A stretch of 37,153 nt of DNA from an uncultured Methanomassiliicoccales archaeon (lineage in GTDB: Archaea > Thermoplasmatota > Thermoplasmata > Methanomassiliicoccales > Methanomethylophilaceae), in NCBI GenBank assembly GCA_949298875.1, contig CASFYI010000091.1, positions 1 to 37,153 of the forward strand, read 5' to 3'. The notes beneath the pieces are model-generated. The model was not told the origin of the DNA and made no database searches. It saw nothing but the letters and a program-made list of their open reading frames with translations. The position numbers and the translations under genes were made by a program. Positions within the stretch are counted from its first letter, which is position 1. Each line of letters opens with the position of its first letter. Below, piece by piece: positions 14,565 through 21,802 of this stretch.

Positions 14565-16025
14565 TCATTCCCCTTCGGAACCGGAGGTGCATCCCTCCGA
14601 CCATCTATGGATGTCGTCCATCGTGACGAGCTTGATCCTCATCCCCGGGTTGTCCTCCGCGAACTCGATGAGCTCGTCCGTGAACCCCGCCCTGGAGAAC
14701 AGCACGTAGCGCTTGTTCTGATACCCCTTCCTGGCCGACAGCCCGCAGTTGACCAGGTTCTCGTACTCCCTCATGCCGACCAGGCGGTGGGTGAACTTGC
14801 ACTCGCACAGCACCAGATCGACGTTGTGGTCGTTCTCCACCTCTGCTACGATATCTATGTCCGTGTCCTCGGTGACGACGCGTCCGTTCTCCCGGACCAC
14901 ATGGCCGTCTTCGATGACCGGCGACGCCCCCCACCATCTGCCGATCCATCTGCACCTCTCCGTGCCCAGGAGATACTGCCTGCAGACCTCCTCGAAGCGC
15001 CTGCCGAAGAACATGGCCATCCTGTTGCCGAGCACCCCGTACACGCCCTCCCCGCGGGAGAACCTGCCGTACGGCTCGCTGCGGAGTGCCACATCGTAGT
15101 AGAAATCCAGGAACCCGTCGGTGACCACGAACATCCGCTTCCTCTTCTTCCCGTAGCAGACCTCCTCGCGGATGACCCCCAGGAGCTCCAGGTTCTCGAT
15201 CGCCGCCAGACAGGTGGGGCGTGTCAGCCCCGTCCTCACTTCGATGTCGTTCGCATCGAAGACCCCCTCGCGTATCGACGCCAGGATCCTGTCGTAGGTC
15301 TCCTTCGGCTTCAGCTCCAGTGATACGAGGCTGTCCGCCTCCGACCTCAGCAGGGCCGGCTCCTTCAGGAAGCCGTCCGTGATCGCCTGCTCTACGGACA
15401 TACCCTCCATGTACTCGTGATACGCCGGGATCCCCGATCCGACGGCGAACATCCTCACCCTGTCCTCCTCGCTCAGCTCGCGATGGAAGGTGCATGCCTG
15501 CGGATACGGGAGGGGGTCGATCCTCATCTGCAGTATGAACCTCTTGTAGAGGGGCGAATCCCCGTCGTTCAGATGTCTCCCCATCGCCCGGATCGACGAC
15601 CCGCACACCACGAGCATCAGACGGAAGCGCTTCATGTCGTGATCTATGAACCTCTGGAACAGCGGGGCGGTGGAATCGTCCACCTCATCCAGCAGTGGGA
15701 ACTCGTCCAGCACCACGACGGTCTTGTCCCCGTTGCCCGCGGACCCCACCTCGCCCAGGAAACCCAGGAGATCCGGCACGCTGCGCAGGCTAACCTCCCG
15801 CCCGACATGCTTAGAGGCCTGTGCGGAAAGGACATCCCATGTCAGATCGGGATCCTTCCCGGGGACGGTCATGAAGAGCGACGGCTTGCCCTCGCAGAAC
15901 TGCTGGAGGAGCGAGGTCTTCCCCACACGCCTCCTCCCGTACACCGCACAGGTCGCGGATCCGTGCTTCCTGTAGAGCCGGTCGAGCTTCGAGAGCTCAT
16001 CCTCTCTGCCTATGAATCCGTCCAT
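14565..16025 (-). CDS. Archaeal AAA+ ATPase with C-terminal DUF234 nuclease-like domain
   Basis: A 486-residue protein of the archaeal ATPase_2 plus DUF234 type. Walker A is GRRRVGKTS (Lys36), Walker B is VVVLDEFP (Asp107), and CGSSIRAM is a sensor-like strand. A winged helix lies near 245-290 (DIEVRTGLTRPTCLAAIENL). The C-terminus has DTDIDIVAEVE followed by LVLCECKF, a D...E-x-K arrangement like PD-(D/E)xK nucleases. These proteins are common in archaea and poorly understood; roles in mobile elements or DNA handling have been proposed. The ATG at 16025 is 25 nt from a TATA box, so the mRNA is probably leaderless. A large palindrome overlaps that promoter. Confidence 0.88.
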   Translation of the reverse strand: MDGFIGREDELSKLDRLYRKHGSATCAVYGRRRVGKTSLLQQFCEGKPSLFMTVPGKDPDLTWDVLSAQASKHVGREVSLRSVPDLLGFLGEVGSAGNGDKTVVVLDEFPLLDEVDDSTAPLFQRFIDHDMKRFRLMLVVCGSSIRAMGRHLNDGDSPLYKRFILQMRIDPLPYPQACTFHRELSEEDRVRMFAVGSGIPAYHEYMEGMSVEQAITDGFLKEPALLRSEADSLVSLELKPKETYDRILASIREGVFDANDIEVRTGLTRPTCLAAIENLELLGVIREEVCYGKKRKRMFVVTDGFLDFYYDVALRSEPYGRFSRGEGVYGVLGNRMAMFFGRRFEEVCRQYLLGTERCRWIGRWWGASPVIEDGHVVRENGRVVTEDTDIDIVAEVENDHNVDLVLCECKFTHRLVGMREYENLVNCGLSARKGYQNKRYVLFSRAGFTDELIEFAEDNPGMRIKLVTMDDIHRWSEGCTSGSEGE

Positions 16026-16045
16026 GATTGCTAATGGTATTATTT

Positions 16046-16054
16046 GTATAAAAT
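16046..16054 (-). promoter_or_regulatory. TATA box of the DUF234 ATPase gene
   Basis: ATTTTATAC on the minus strand, centred 25 nt upstream of the ATG at 16025. The upstream half of the box is already inside the long palindrome that starts at 16051. Confidence 0.6.
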
Positions 16055-16106
16055 CTTAAAGTTCTATTTTATGAAAAATATTTCATAAACTTTCACTTTA
16101 AGATTT
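16051..16106. promoter_or_regulatory. 56-bp interrupted palindrome over the ATPase promoter
   Basis: Two nested inverted repeats share one centre (16078.5). The outer arms are AAATCTTAAAGT (16051-16062) and its exact complement (16095-16106). The inner arms are TTTATGAAA (16068-16076) and its complement (16081-16089), around a 4-nt loop. The element abuts the TATA box of the ATPase gene and contains the last stop codon (TAA, 16098-16100) of the broken HD gene. It could be a double operator for a dimeric repressor, a terminator, or both. Confidence 0.6.
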
Positions 16107-16568
16107 CCGCAGACACGATGTGCCGGATCGCTCGCCCTCGAGCACCCTCCTGGCCCTGGCGTACTTCTCCCTCCAGTGCAAGATCCTCTCCTCCGGGACG
16201 TCCGGGCATCCCGCGAAGCGCGTCTCGTCCGAGTTGTGGTCCATGTCCGCCCTCTTCACGGCCCTGGCCACGGGGTTCTCCCTCACGGCCCTCACTTAGT
16301 CGAGATAATCCACATCCCTCCCGTGGGTCAGCAGGCGGACGGCGTCGACCACCTCCCCGGGGAACTCCCTCTCCAGGTCCTCGAACGTCACATCCGTGTC
16401 CTCGACCACATCGTGCAGCAGCGCCATGCATGTCGTGATCTCGTCGGTCATCTGCTCCGCCACATGGAACGGATGGAACACATACGGCACGCCCGTCTCG
16501 TCGAACTGCCCGTGGTGGGCCTCGTAGGCGATGCGCATGGCCTTCCTGGTGAGCGGGGTGTAGATCAT
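16098..16568 (-). pseudogene. SpoT/Mesh1-like HD hydrolase, split by an in-frame TAA
   Basis: An HD-domain protein like the (p)ppGpp hydrolase part of RelA/SpoT and small Mesh1-type enzymes. Visible motifs are AHHGQ, YVFHP (His32), ALLHDVVEDT (His52-Asp53), and, after the break, ENPVARAVKRADMDHNSD. After LLTHGRDVDYLD a TAA stop (16296-16298) falls where related proteins have a Tyr, and the frame continues with GTG AGG GCC. One base change from TAC or TAT would produce this. The two halves (90 and 65 residues) could be made separately through restart at the adjacent GTG, but a recent nonsense mutation is simpler. Catalytic residues are divided between the halves. Confidence 0.7.
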
Positions 16569-16806
16569 GCCACGGGTATCGCGCGGATGGTATTTCCTGC
16601 CAACGTCAGAAACAGTTCAGAAATACCTGTAAAAGCTTGTTTCCAGAATTTGTATAAGACTCTGATTCCTACATCAAGAGGATATGTCCCTCGATTCAGA
16701 GAAAATAACTTGGAGAGATAGCGTCTAGACGTATTGCGACCGCTACCACCCTTGTGGTTTGTGTGATATTGTTTTTATCTGAGTGATGATATCCTTGTTC
16801 TGTTAA
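16569..16806. other. Intergenic region, A/T-rich, no gene seen
   Basis: Between the HD gene start and the end of the SIR2-like gene. I see no open frame with plausible coding character, no tRNA and no repeat array. A 14-15 bp sequence near 16638-16652 (TTGTTTCCAGAATT) resembles one at 16867-16881 in the 3' end of the SIR2-like gene. The region is visibly A/T-richer than the core genes. Confidence 0.4.
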
Positions 16807-16858
16807 GCGTGGGCTCTGCAACCTTGCACTGAGTGTGAGAGAGTACAGATGCTCACGC
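16807..16858 (-). terminator. Long imperfect hairpin across the SIR2-like stop codon
   Basis: GCGTGGGCTCTG (16807-16818) pairs with CAGATGCTCACGC (16846-16858) apart from one mismatch and one bulge, leaving a 27-nt loop. The stop codon of the C-terminal SIR2-like fragment (16853-16855) is in one arm. It could mark the 3' end of that transcript; no U-tract follows. Confidence 0.3.
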
Positions 16859-17695
16859 GCCCCCTTTGTTTTCCAGAATTCTAAACGTACGATAGTCGAT
16901 GTATGTTATAGCAGCCCTTAGTTCTGTTATGATTTTGGCATTTTCCCCATTCTTTTCAATCATATCGGAATATGCGTTCTGCAACCTGAATCTGTATGAA
17001 CACTCATCAATCAGGCCGATGGAATAGAAATACATCAACGCCTCACAGCGATGGAATGATTTTGGGCGATCGGCCAGAAAATCATCTATGTCTTCAGATG
17101 ACGTCACCTCAGAACATTCTTTGCTCATTTTCTCGACTTTGCAATCAAGCTTTTTGACCATCGCGTATGTGAAATCAGAAATGTTTTTAGGAAGATCGTT
17201 CATCGAGATTCCGAATTTCAGGATGTAATGGAATACTGGAATGTACTTGTCACCCGTACATATCCTACTGTCTGAAGCCCAGGTAATGAATGCTGTCTTT
17301 GACTCAAGCATTCCTGGGCGATCGTATAGGACATCCATCAGAACATCAGATATGTTGTATCCGATGATTCCCTTCATGAGGGATTTAAGAGAGTTCTCAG
17401 TAGAGAACAGTACAGCGAATTCCCCTGGTTTGGCTTTCTCCATCTCACTCTCGTTAATGAATACAAGCCTCTTAGACTGCGGATCTGCAGTAAGGACGAT
17501 ATCACGAATCATACTCCTGTACTTCTTTATCTCTGTTGGAGTGGCCATGGGGGTAAATCTGTCCAGATAGTTGTAGAGGACATCCAGGGATGGGACTGTT
17601 AGGCTCATGATCTCCACCCTCTTGCCTTCGTGTTCGACAACATTAGGATTCCATTTCGTCTTGCCCAATTTGGAATCAACATCGACCCTCACCAT
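16853..17695 (-). CDS. C-terminal fragment of the frameshifted SIR2-like gene
   Basis: A 280-residue frame beginning MVRVDVDSKLGKTKWNP. It is helical in its second half (EALMYFYSIGLIDECSYRFRLQ), and I recognise no catalytic motif. The same frame is open upstream of the ATG and reads DVVTSLKQTDLDKIRNH, which joins smoothly to the end of the SIR2 domain (SDDEINEIIQ) if one base is restored near 17746-17750. The most likely reading is therefore that this is the C-terminal sensor or effector half of one protein of about 575 residues. Separate translation is possible because the ATG overlaps the upstream stop (ATGGTGA). Codon use is A/T-rich, unlike the flanking core genes. Confidence 0.6.
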   Translation of the reverse strand: MVRVDVDSKLGKTKWNPNVVEHEGKRVEIMSLTVPSLDVLYNYLDRFTPMATPTEIKKYRSMIRDIVLTADPQSKRLVFINESEMEKAKPGEFAVLFSTENSLKSLMKGIIGYNISDVLMDVLYDRPGMLESKTAFITWASDSRICTGDKYIPVFHYILKFGISMNDLPKNISDFTYAMVKKLDCKVEKMSKECSEVTSSEDIDDFLADRPKSFHRCEALMYFYSIGLIDECSYRFRLQNAYSDMIEKNGENAKIITELRAAITYIDYRTFRILENKGGA

Positions 17696-18525
17696 GTGGT
17701 TCCTGATCTTGTCCAGATCTGTCTGTTTAAGTGAGGTGACGACATCTGGATGATTTCGTTAATCTCGTCATCGGACATCGAGTATCCAATGAACATGATG
17801 GGGTTGTTACACATCATCGATGTTATCCGGGACATGATGATCTTGGAGTTCGATTTCAGATTATCATAGTCCTCTGATGTTATCACGATTGTATCCGGTC
17901 TCTCCACTGTTCCGTGTATCTTCAGTATATCTCCGTACCCGTCCGAATCACTGAAGTAGTAATCGTCAGGGAACACAAGCACGGAGTATTCTGTGAAGAC
18001 CTCGTGCTCCAGAAATCCATCATAGTTTGTGGTTATTACGGCAGGTATCTTCCTTGACAGTTTCCTGAACATATCCAGTTCGGCGACCAATTCCGGTTTG
18101 TCTGTGATCCCTATACGTGAAACCAGATTACAGACGAGAACTTTGAACGGATCGAGCGTCTCCATCTGCACCCACTCCCCATCGGACAGCTCGGGGAAAT
18201 CCGAACGACTGAGTCTACCAGAAGAAATCTGGTCAATCATCGTTCTGCGAAGTACTGTCGCTAAAGCTGGATTCACATCACAACCTGGATTGTCACTTTC
18301 TATCTTCTTGCGCATACCATTTAGCTGAAAACGATCGATCCCAGTCTTCGCTGCGATACGCTCGAGAAGTTCGTTCCACCCAACAGTATTGCAATATCTT
18401 CTGGTGATTCCGGCCCCTATAAACAATATTGGTACCCGTTTCTCCTTCAGAAGTTTGTCCAAAGGAACGATGCGCTGTTCCAATGGATTATCACCCTTTC
18501 TGCGCGACGCTCTATTGGACGACAT
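17689..18525 (-). CDS. SIR2-like NAD-hydrolase domain protein (N-terminal part, frameshifted)
   Basis: The N-terminal 278 residues carry a SIR2-like Rossmann fold: VPILFIGAGITRRY (NAD-binding loop), WNELLERIA, AVITTNYDGFLE with the conserved TNYD, DILKIHGTVERPDTIVIT with the catalytic-type His, and IMFIGYSMSDDEINEII. SIR2_2-type domains of this kind act as NAD-depleting effectors in several anti-phage systems (Thoeris ThsA, DSR, SIR2-Argonaute). The frame leaves the family pattern after EIIQ and stops 20 residues later. The ATG at 18525 is preferred over a GTG at 18564. The gene diverges from the AlbA-type gene and is A/T-rich, which suggests transfer. Defence function is inferred. Confidence 0.78.
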   Translation of the reverse strand: MSSNRASRRKGDNPLEQRIVPLDKLLKEKRVPILFIGAGITRRYCNTVGWNELLERIAAKTGIDRFQLNGMRKKIESDNPGCDVNPALATVLRRTMIDQISSGRLSRSDFPELSDGEWVQMETLDPFKVLVCNLVSRIGITDKPELVAELDMFRKLSRKIPAVITTNYDGFLEHEVFTEYSVLVFPDDYYFSDSDGYGDILKIHGTVERPDTIVITSEDYDNLKSNSKIIMSRITSMMCNNPIMFIGYSMSDDEINEIIQMSSPHLNRQIWTRSGTTW

Positions 18526-18626
18526 GGTTGGAGGAATGCTATCGAGTAGATAATTCCATGGCACGGATTTCAGTAAATATTCGAATAAGTGCTAAAAGAC
18601 CGATGGAGATATGTTTTCGAAATCGG

Positions 18627-18657
18627 CATGAATATGAAAATGAATATGAATATGAAA
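18627..18657. repeat. Short AT-rich tandem repeat (ATATGA-type)
   Basis: About five imperfect copies of GAATAT/GAAAAT-type hexamers lie just upstream of the ATG at 18678. They sit in the divergent promoter region of the SIR2-like and AlbA-type genes. If translation of the latter began at 18603 they would encode EYENEYEYE. They may act as a slippage-prone promoter spacer or TATA region. Confidence 0.5.
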
Positions 18658-18677
18658 GTGTAACTGATATCCCAAAC

Positions 18678-20192
18678 ATGATTCTTGTGGATATCAATGA
18701 ATTAGTAGGTTGTACAATCATCGAGAGCGATCGCATCGAGTTCGAACGCGATTGGAACCGGGAGAAGGTCCTCCACACAATCTGCGCATTCGCCAACGAC
18801 TTCGACAACATCGGCGGGGGATACATCATAATCGGGATCGATGAGATCGACGGCTCTCCAGCCAACTGCATAGGTGTGAATCCGTCCAGAATCCCGGGGA
18901 TCGAACACGAGCTGACCGAACTGTGCAACAGCATCAGCCCCGGATACTCCCCGAACCTGTCCGTCGAGAAGTATCACGGGAAGGACATCCTCGTCCTATG
19001 GGTCCCGGGAGGCGAGAGACGCCCCTACAAGTGTCCCGTGACCCCGAGCAAGAAGAAATCCGACAACGTCGAGAGGGCGTACTACATCAGGGTACTCTCC
19101 AACACGGTCCGCGCCAACCGCGACGAGGAGATCACCCTCGTGAGAAGGGCCAGCAACACCCCGTTCGACGACATGGTAAACGAGACAGCATCCGTCAACG
19201 ACATCAGAAGGGGCCTCGTCACGGATTTCCTTAACCGCATCAACAGCAGGGTCGACTACGGCAGCATGGAGAACATCGACCTCTACCGCCTCCTGCGCAT
19301 CGTACGCGGTCCCAGCGAGAACCCTAGACCCGTAAATGTCGGACTGATGATGTTCAGCGACGACCCGGAGCGCTTCTTCAGGAACGCCCACATCGAGGTC
19401 GTCTACATGCCGGACCCGACGGGCGAGGACATGGAGGAGACCGTCTTCAGAGGGCCCCTCGACGACCAGATCAGGAATGCCCTCAGATACATCAGCGGGA
19501 TGTTCATCCGCGAGAAGGTCGTCAAGCTCCTTGATCAGGCAGAATCGCTCCGCTTCTTCAACTATCCGTACAAGGCGGTCGAGGAGACTCTGGTCAATGC
19601 CGTCTACCACAGGGACTACGAGATCCCCGAACCCATCAAGGTGATCGTCCGCCCCGACCGCATGGAGATCTTCAACCGTCCCGGACCGGACAAGAACATC
19701 TCCGACGAGCGCATAGAGGCGTTCGACCTCAGGAGCGACTGCTACCTCAACAACCGCCTCGGGGACTTCCTCAAGGAACTGAAGCTGACCGAGGGCAGGA
19801 GCACCGGGATCCCCCGCGTCCTGAAGAGCCTGGAGGACAACGGATCGGACCCGCCGGTCTACGAGACCGACGAGGACAGGAGATTCCTCAGGGTCATCAT
19901 CCCGATACACAGCGGATTCCTCCCCTCGGCCGAGAGCGGGAGCACCGTGCCCGGAGACGCGAAGAAGAACCGGACCTCCCAGGAGATCAAGTCCCTGATA
20001 CTGGAGTCCCTCAGGGACAACGGATGCCAGAGCGGCAGGGACCTCGCCGCATCGATCGGATACAGCTCGACGCACAACACTTTCCGCAGATGCGTGAGGG
20101 AGCTGATGGATGAGGGGAAGATTGAGTACAAGTACCCCGACAATCCGAGGGACAGGCGTCAGAAGATCTGCCTGCCGAGACAGAGGGTCTGA
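18678..20192 (+). CDS. AlbA_2/Schlafen-type DNA-binding, ATP-binding regulator-like protein
   Basis: A 504-residue protein of the divergent AAA-4 family. The AlbA_2 (Schlafen-related) domain is at about 10-140 (ESDRIEFERDW, GGGYIIIGIDE, then the YYIRV/NRDEE end). A HATPase_c_4-like domain is at about 230-390, with its hallmark YKAVEETLVNAVYHRDYEIP and RPDRMEIFNRPGP. A winged helix is at about 430-495 (CQSGRDLAASIGYSSTHNTFRRCV). Proteins of this layout are annotated as transcriptional regulators and occur in defence and mobile regions. ATG 18678 gives the normal family N-terminus; ATG 18603 is an alternative. The first 40 bp or so are A/T-rich like the SIR2 side, after which composition turns GC-rich. 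It is convergent with the HEPN-like gene, 14 bp apart. Confidence 0.85.
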   Translation: MILVDINELVGCTIIESDRIEFERDWNREKVLHTICAFANDFDNIGGGYIIIGIDEIDGSPANCIGVNPSRIPGIEHELTELCNSISPGYSPNLSVEKYHGKDILVLWVPGGERRPYKCPVTPSKKKSDNVERAYYIRVLSNTVRANRDEEITLVRRASNTPFDDMVNETASVNDIRRGLVTDFLNRINSRVDYGSMENIDLYRLLRIVRGPSENPRPVNVGLMMFSDDPERFFRNAHIEVVYMPDPTGEDMEETVFRGPLDDQIRNALRYISGMFIREKVVKLLDQAESLRFFNYPYKAVEETLVNAVYHRDYEIPEPIKVIVRPDRMEIFNRPGPDKNISDERIEAFDLRSDCYLNNRLGDFLKELKLTEGRSTGIPRVLKSLEDNGSDPPVYETDEDRRFLRVIIPIHSGFLPSAESGSTVPGDAKKNRTSQEIKSLILESLRDNGCQSGRDLAASIGYSSTHNTFRRCVRELMDEGKIEYKYPDNPRDRRQKICLPRQRV

Positions 20193-20206
20193 TCCGGACC
20201 TGCGCC

Positions 20207-20893
20207 TCACGCCTCCGCCAGCCTCTCCCTCGCCTCGGCGAACGGGTCGAACCTCACCAGCTCGAACCCGACCCTGCGGTTCACCGCACCGATCTCGCCC
20301 CTGCACTCCCTCAGGTCCGCGCTGGACGCCCTTGACAGCATGCCGAAGAACCTCGCGTAGAACACGTCCAGCATGCCGCGGTACGTCACCAGCAATCCCT
20401 CCAGATCCGCCGAACGGAGGTACTTCCGCTGGTCGGCGCTCCACATCTGGTCCGACCCGCACCTGCGGGTGAAGACCACCGCGCCCGTCCCCGGATCCAC
20501 CTCCAGGGGCATCATGTCCACGTGTACCACGTAATTCCTCAGGTTGACCATCAGGGACGCCTCGAAGCCGAGGGACGACCTCTTGAGGTCCCGGAACTCC
20601 GCATCGACGCCGCAGCGCTTGGCGCTGACCGCAGCCAGGTTCTTGCAGGCGTACATCCTCGAAAGGAAGTCTGAGAGCGTCTGGCACAGTTCCATCGCGG
20701 ACGATTCGAGGTCCCTGTAGCTGGATCTCCCGGACCGTCCCGGAGACCTCACGGATGAGACGAGGCCGATGAGCTCCGACAGCTTGGAGTCCATCATGCC
20801 GTAGCACATGGACATCCTGCGGATGACCTCGTAGGTTCTGAAGCTGCTCGATTCCCTGAGCCTCCTGAGCTCGACGGCGGGTTCCGAGGGCAT
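20207..20893 (-). CDS. Helical protein with a HEPN-type Rx4H motif
   Basis: A 228-residue all-helical protein without membrane segments. Residues 119-124 read RNYVVH within VNLRNYVVHVDMMPL, matching the R(N/D/H)x3-4H active-site motif of HEPN ribonucleases, placed as usual in a late helix of a four-helix bundle. The Asn after the Arg is also typical. HEPN proteins are frequent toxins or effectors in anti-phage and toxin-antitoxin systems; no small antitoxin partner (for example MNT) is visible next to it. A 7-bp inverted repeat lies upstream (20941-20967). I give this as a candidate only, since the fold assignment rests on one motif and helical content. Confidence 0.55.
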   Translation of the reverse strand: MPSEPAVELRRLRESSSFRTYEVIRRMSMCYGMMDSKLSELIGLVSSVRSPGRSGRSSYRDLESSAMELCQTLSDFLSRMYACKNLAAVSAKRCGVDAEFRDLKRSSLGFEASLMVNLRNYVVHVDMMPLEVDPGTGAVVFTRRCGSDQMWSADQRKYLRSADLEGLLVTYRGMLDVFYARFFGMLSRASSADLRECRGEIGAVNRRVGFELVRFDPFAEARERLAEA

Positions 20894-20940
20894 GCGGATG
20901 AATCGCCGGCGGCCGTTATGAGCGTTGGCGACGTAGAATC

Positions 20941-20967
20941 GGTATCCCGACGCAGAAAACGGATACC
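20941..20967. promoter_or_regulatory. Inverted repeat upstream of the HEPN-like gene
   Basis: GGTATCC (20941-20947) and GGATACC (20961-20967) form 7-bp arms around a 13-nt spacer, 48 bp before the ATG at 20893. The layout fits an operator; no regulator can be named. The rest of the 20894-21095 gap shows no gene. Confidence 0.35.
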
Positions 20968-21095
20968 CTAGCCATCCTCTAATCTCTGTGCATCAGCTCG
21001 TACAGCATGTGAATCCCTACATCGATGGCGTTTCGGATATTTCAATCGGGACTGTGCCAGACCCCGCGACCACGATGTTAACACAAATCAGCACT

Positions 21096-21108
21096 TTCGT
21101 AACACGAA
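21096..21108. promoter_or_regulatory. Small palindrome upstream of the hypB TATA box
   Basis: TTCGT-AAC-ACGAA lies immediately before the hypB TATA box, where a transcription factor would sit. It does not match the known NikR operator. A related TTAACAC stretch is found about 20 bp upstream. Confidence 0.35.
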
Positions 21109-21111
21109 GAC

Positions 21112-21118
21112 TATTTAA
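21112..21118 (+). promoter_or_regulatory. TATA box of the hypB-purD-truA operon
   Basis: TATTTAA, centred 28 nt before the ATG at 21143. This supports a leaderless mRNA and argues against the in-frame ATG at 21122, which is only 7 nt from the box. Confidence 0.6.
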
Positions 21119-21142
21119 CGTATGCAACGGGTTACCCGCCCC

Positions 21143-21793
21143 ATGCACATAGTCCAGCCCGGCACCGAGATCGATGTTCTGAAACAGAACAACAAGATCG
21201 CCCATGAGAACTACCGTCTGCTGAAGCAGCACAACATCAAGTCCATCGACTTCATGGGCTCCATAGGCGCCGGCAAGACCGCGCTCATCATCAAGCTCGC
21301 CGAGAAGCTCAGGGCCAAGGGCGTCCGCGTCTGCGCCATCGCCGGCGACGTCACCGGAGACGACGACTACACCAGGTTCGAGAAGTCCGGACTCGAGTCG
21401 GTGAACTGCAACACCGGCCACGAGTGCCACCTCGACGCCAACCTCATCAAGAAGACGCTGGCCGACATCAACCTGGACGACTACGACGTGCTCTTCATCG
21501 AGAACGTGGGCAACCTCGTCTGCCCCGCGGACTTCCCCCTCGGCACCGACCTGAGGGTCGTCGTCGTTTCGGTCACCGAGGGCGACGACATGGTCAGGAA
21601 GCACCACGACATCTTCATCCACTCCGACGTGGCCATCCTCAACAAGGTGGACATCGCCGACGCCGTTGACGTCGACCCGGAGGTCATCGCCAGGGACTAC
21701 AACAAGCTCACCGGCGGCGTCAAGAACATCCTCAAGTGCAGCGTGAAGAAGGACCAGGGCCTGGACGAGATCCTCGCCGCCCTCAAGCTCTGA
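21143..21793 (+). CDS. hypB: Hydrogenase nickel-insertion GTPase HypB
   Basis: A 216-residue HypB, the SIMIBI-class GTPase that, with HypA, delivers nickel to [NiFe]-hydrogenases. The P-loop is FMGSIGAGKTALI; switch regions include AGDVTGDDDYTRFE; the conserved metal-binding stretch NCNTGHECHLDA and ENVGNLVCPADFPLG provide the Cys and His ligands; NKVDIAD is the guanine-specificity motif. There is no His-rich N-terminal extension, as usual in archaea. The ATG at 21143 gives the family start MHIVQPG and fits the TATA box. It is followed after 9 nt by purD, with a GAGGTGG ribosome site. Nickel enzymes are essential to a hydrogen-using methanogen; hypA is not next to it. Confidence 0.95.
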   Translation: MHIVQPGTEIDVLKQNNKIAHENYRLLKQHNIKSIDFMGSIGAGKTALIIKLAEKLRAKGVRVCAIAGDVTGDDDYTRFEKSGLESVNCNTGHECHLDANLIKKTLADINLDDYDVLFIENVGNLVCPADFPLGTDLRVVVVSVTEGDDMVRKHHDIFIHSDVAILNKVDIADAVDVDPEVIARDYNKLTGGVKNILKCSVKKDQGLDEILAALKL

Positions 21794-21802
21794 GGTGGCG
21801 AT

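Noticed and set aside
16569-16852. Possible tRNA or small RNA gene
   Set aside because: No cloverleaf with a T-arm GTTCRA motif is present; only one long imperfect stem can be drawn near the SIR2-like 3' end.
18627-18657. AT-rich hexamer repeats as an origin or plasmid iteron
   Set aside because: Only a few imperfect copies, no nearby Orc1/Cdc6 or Rep gene, and they sit in a simple divergent promoter region.
18996-20807. A 603-residue minus-strand open frame
   Set aside because: It is the shadow of the AlbA-type gene and the HEPN-like gene; both of those have recognisable motifs and better codon use.
21122-21142. hypB start at the upstream ATG (21122)
   Set aside because: It lies only a few bases from the TATA box and adds residues outside the family pattern; ATG 21143 fits both promoter and homologues.
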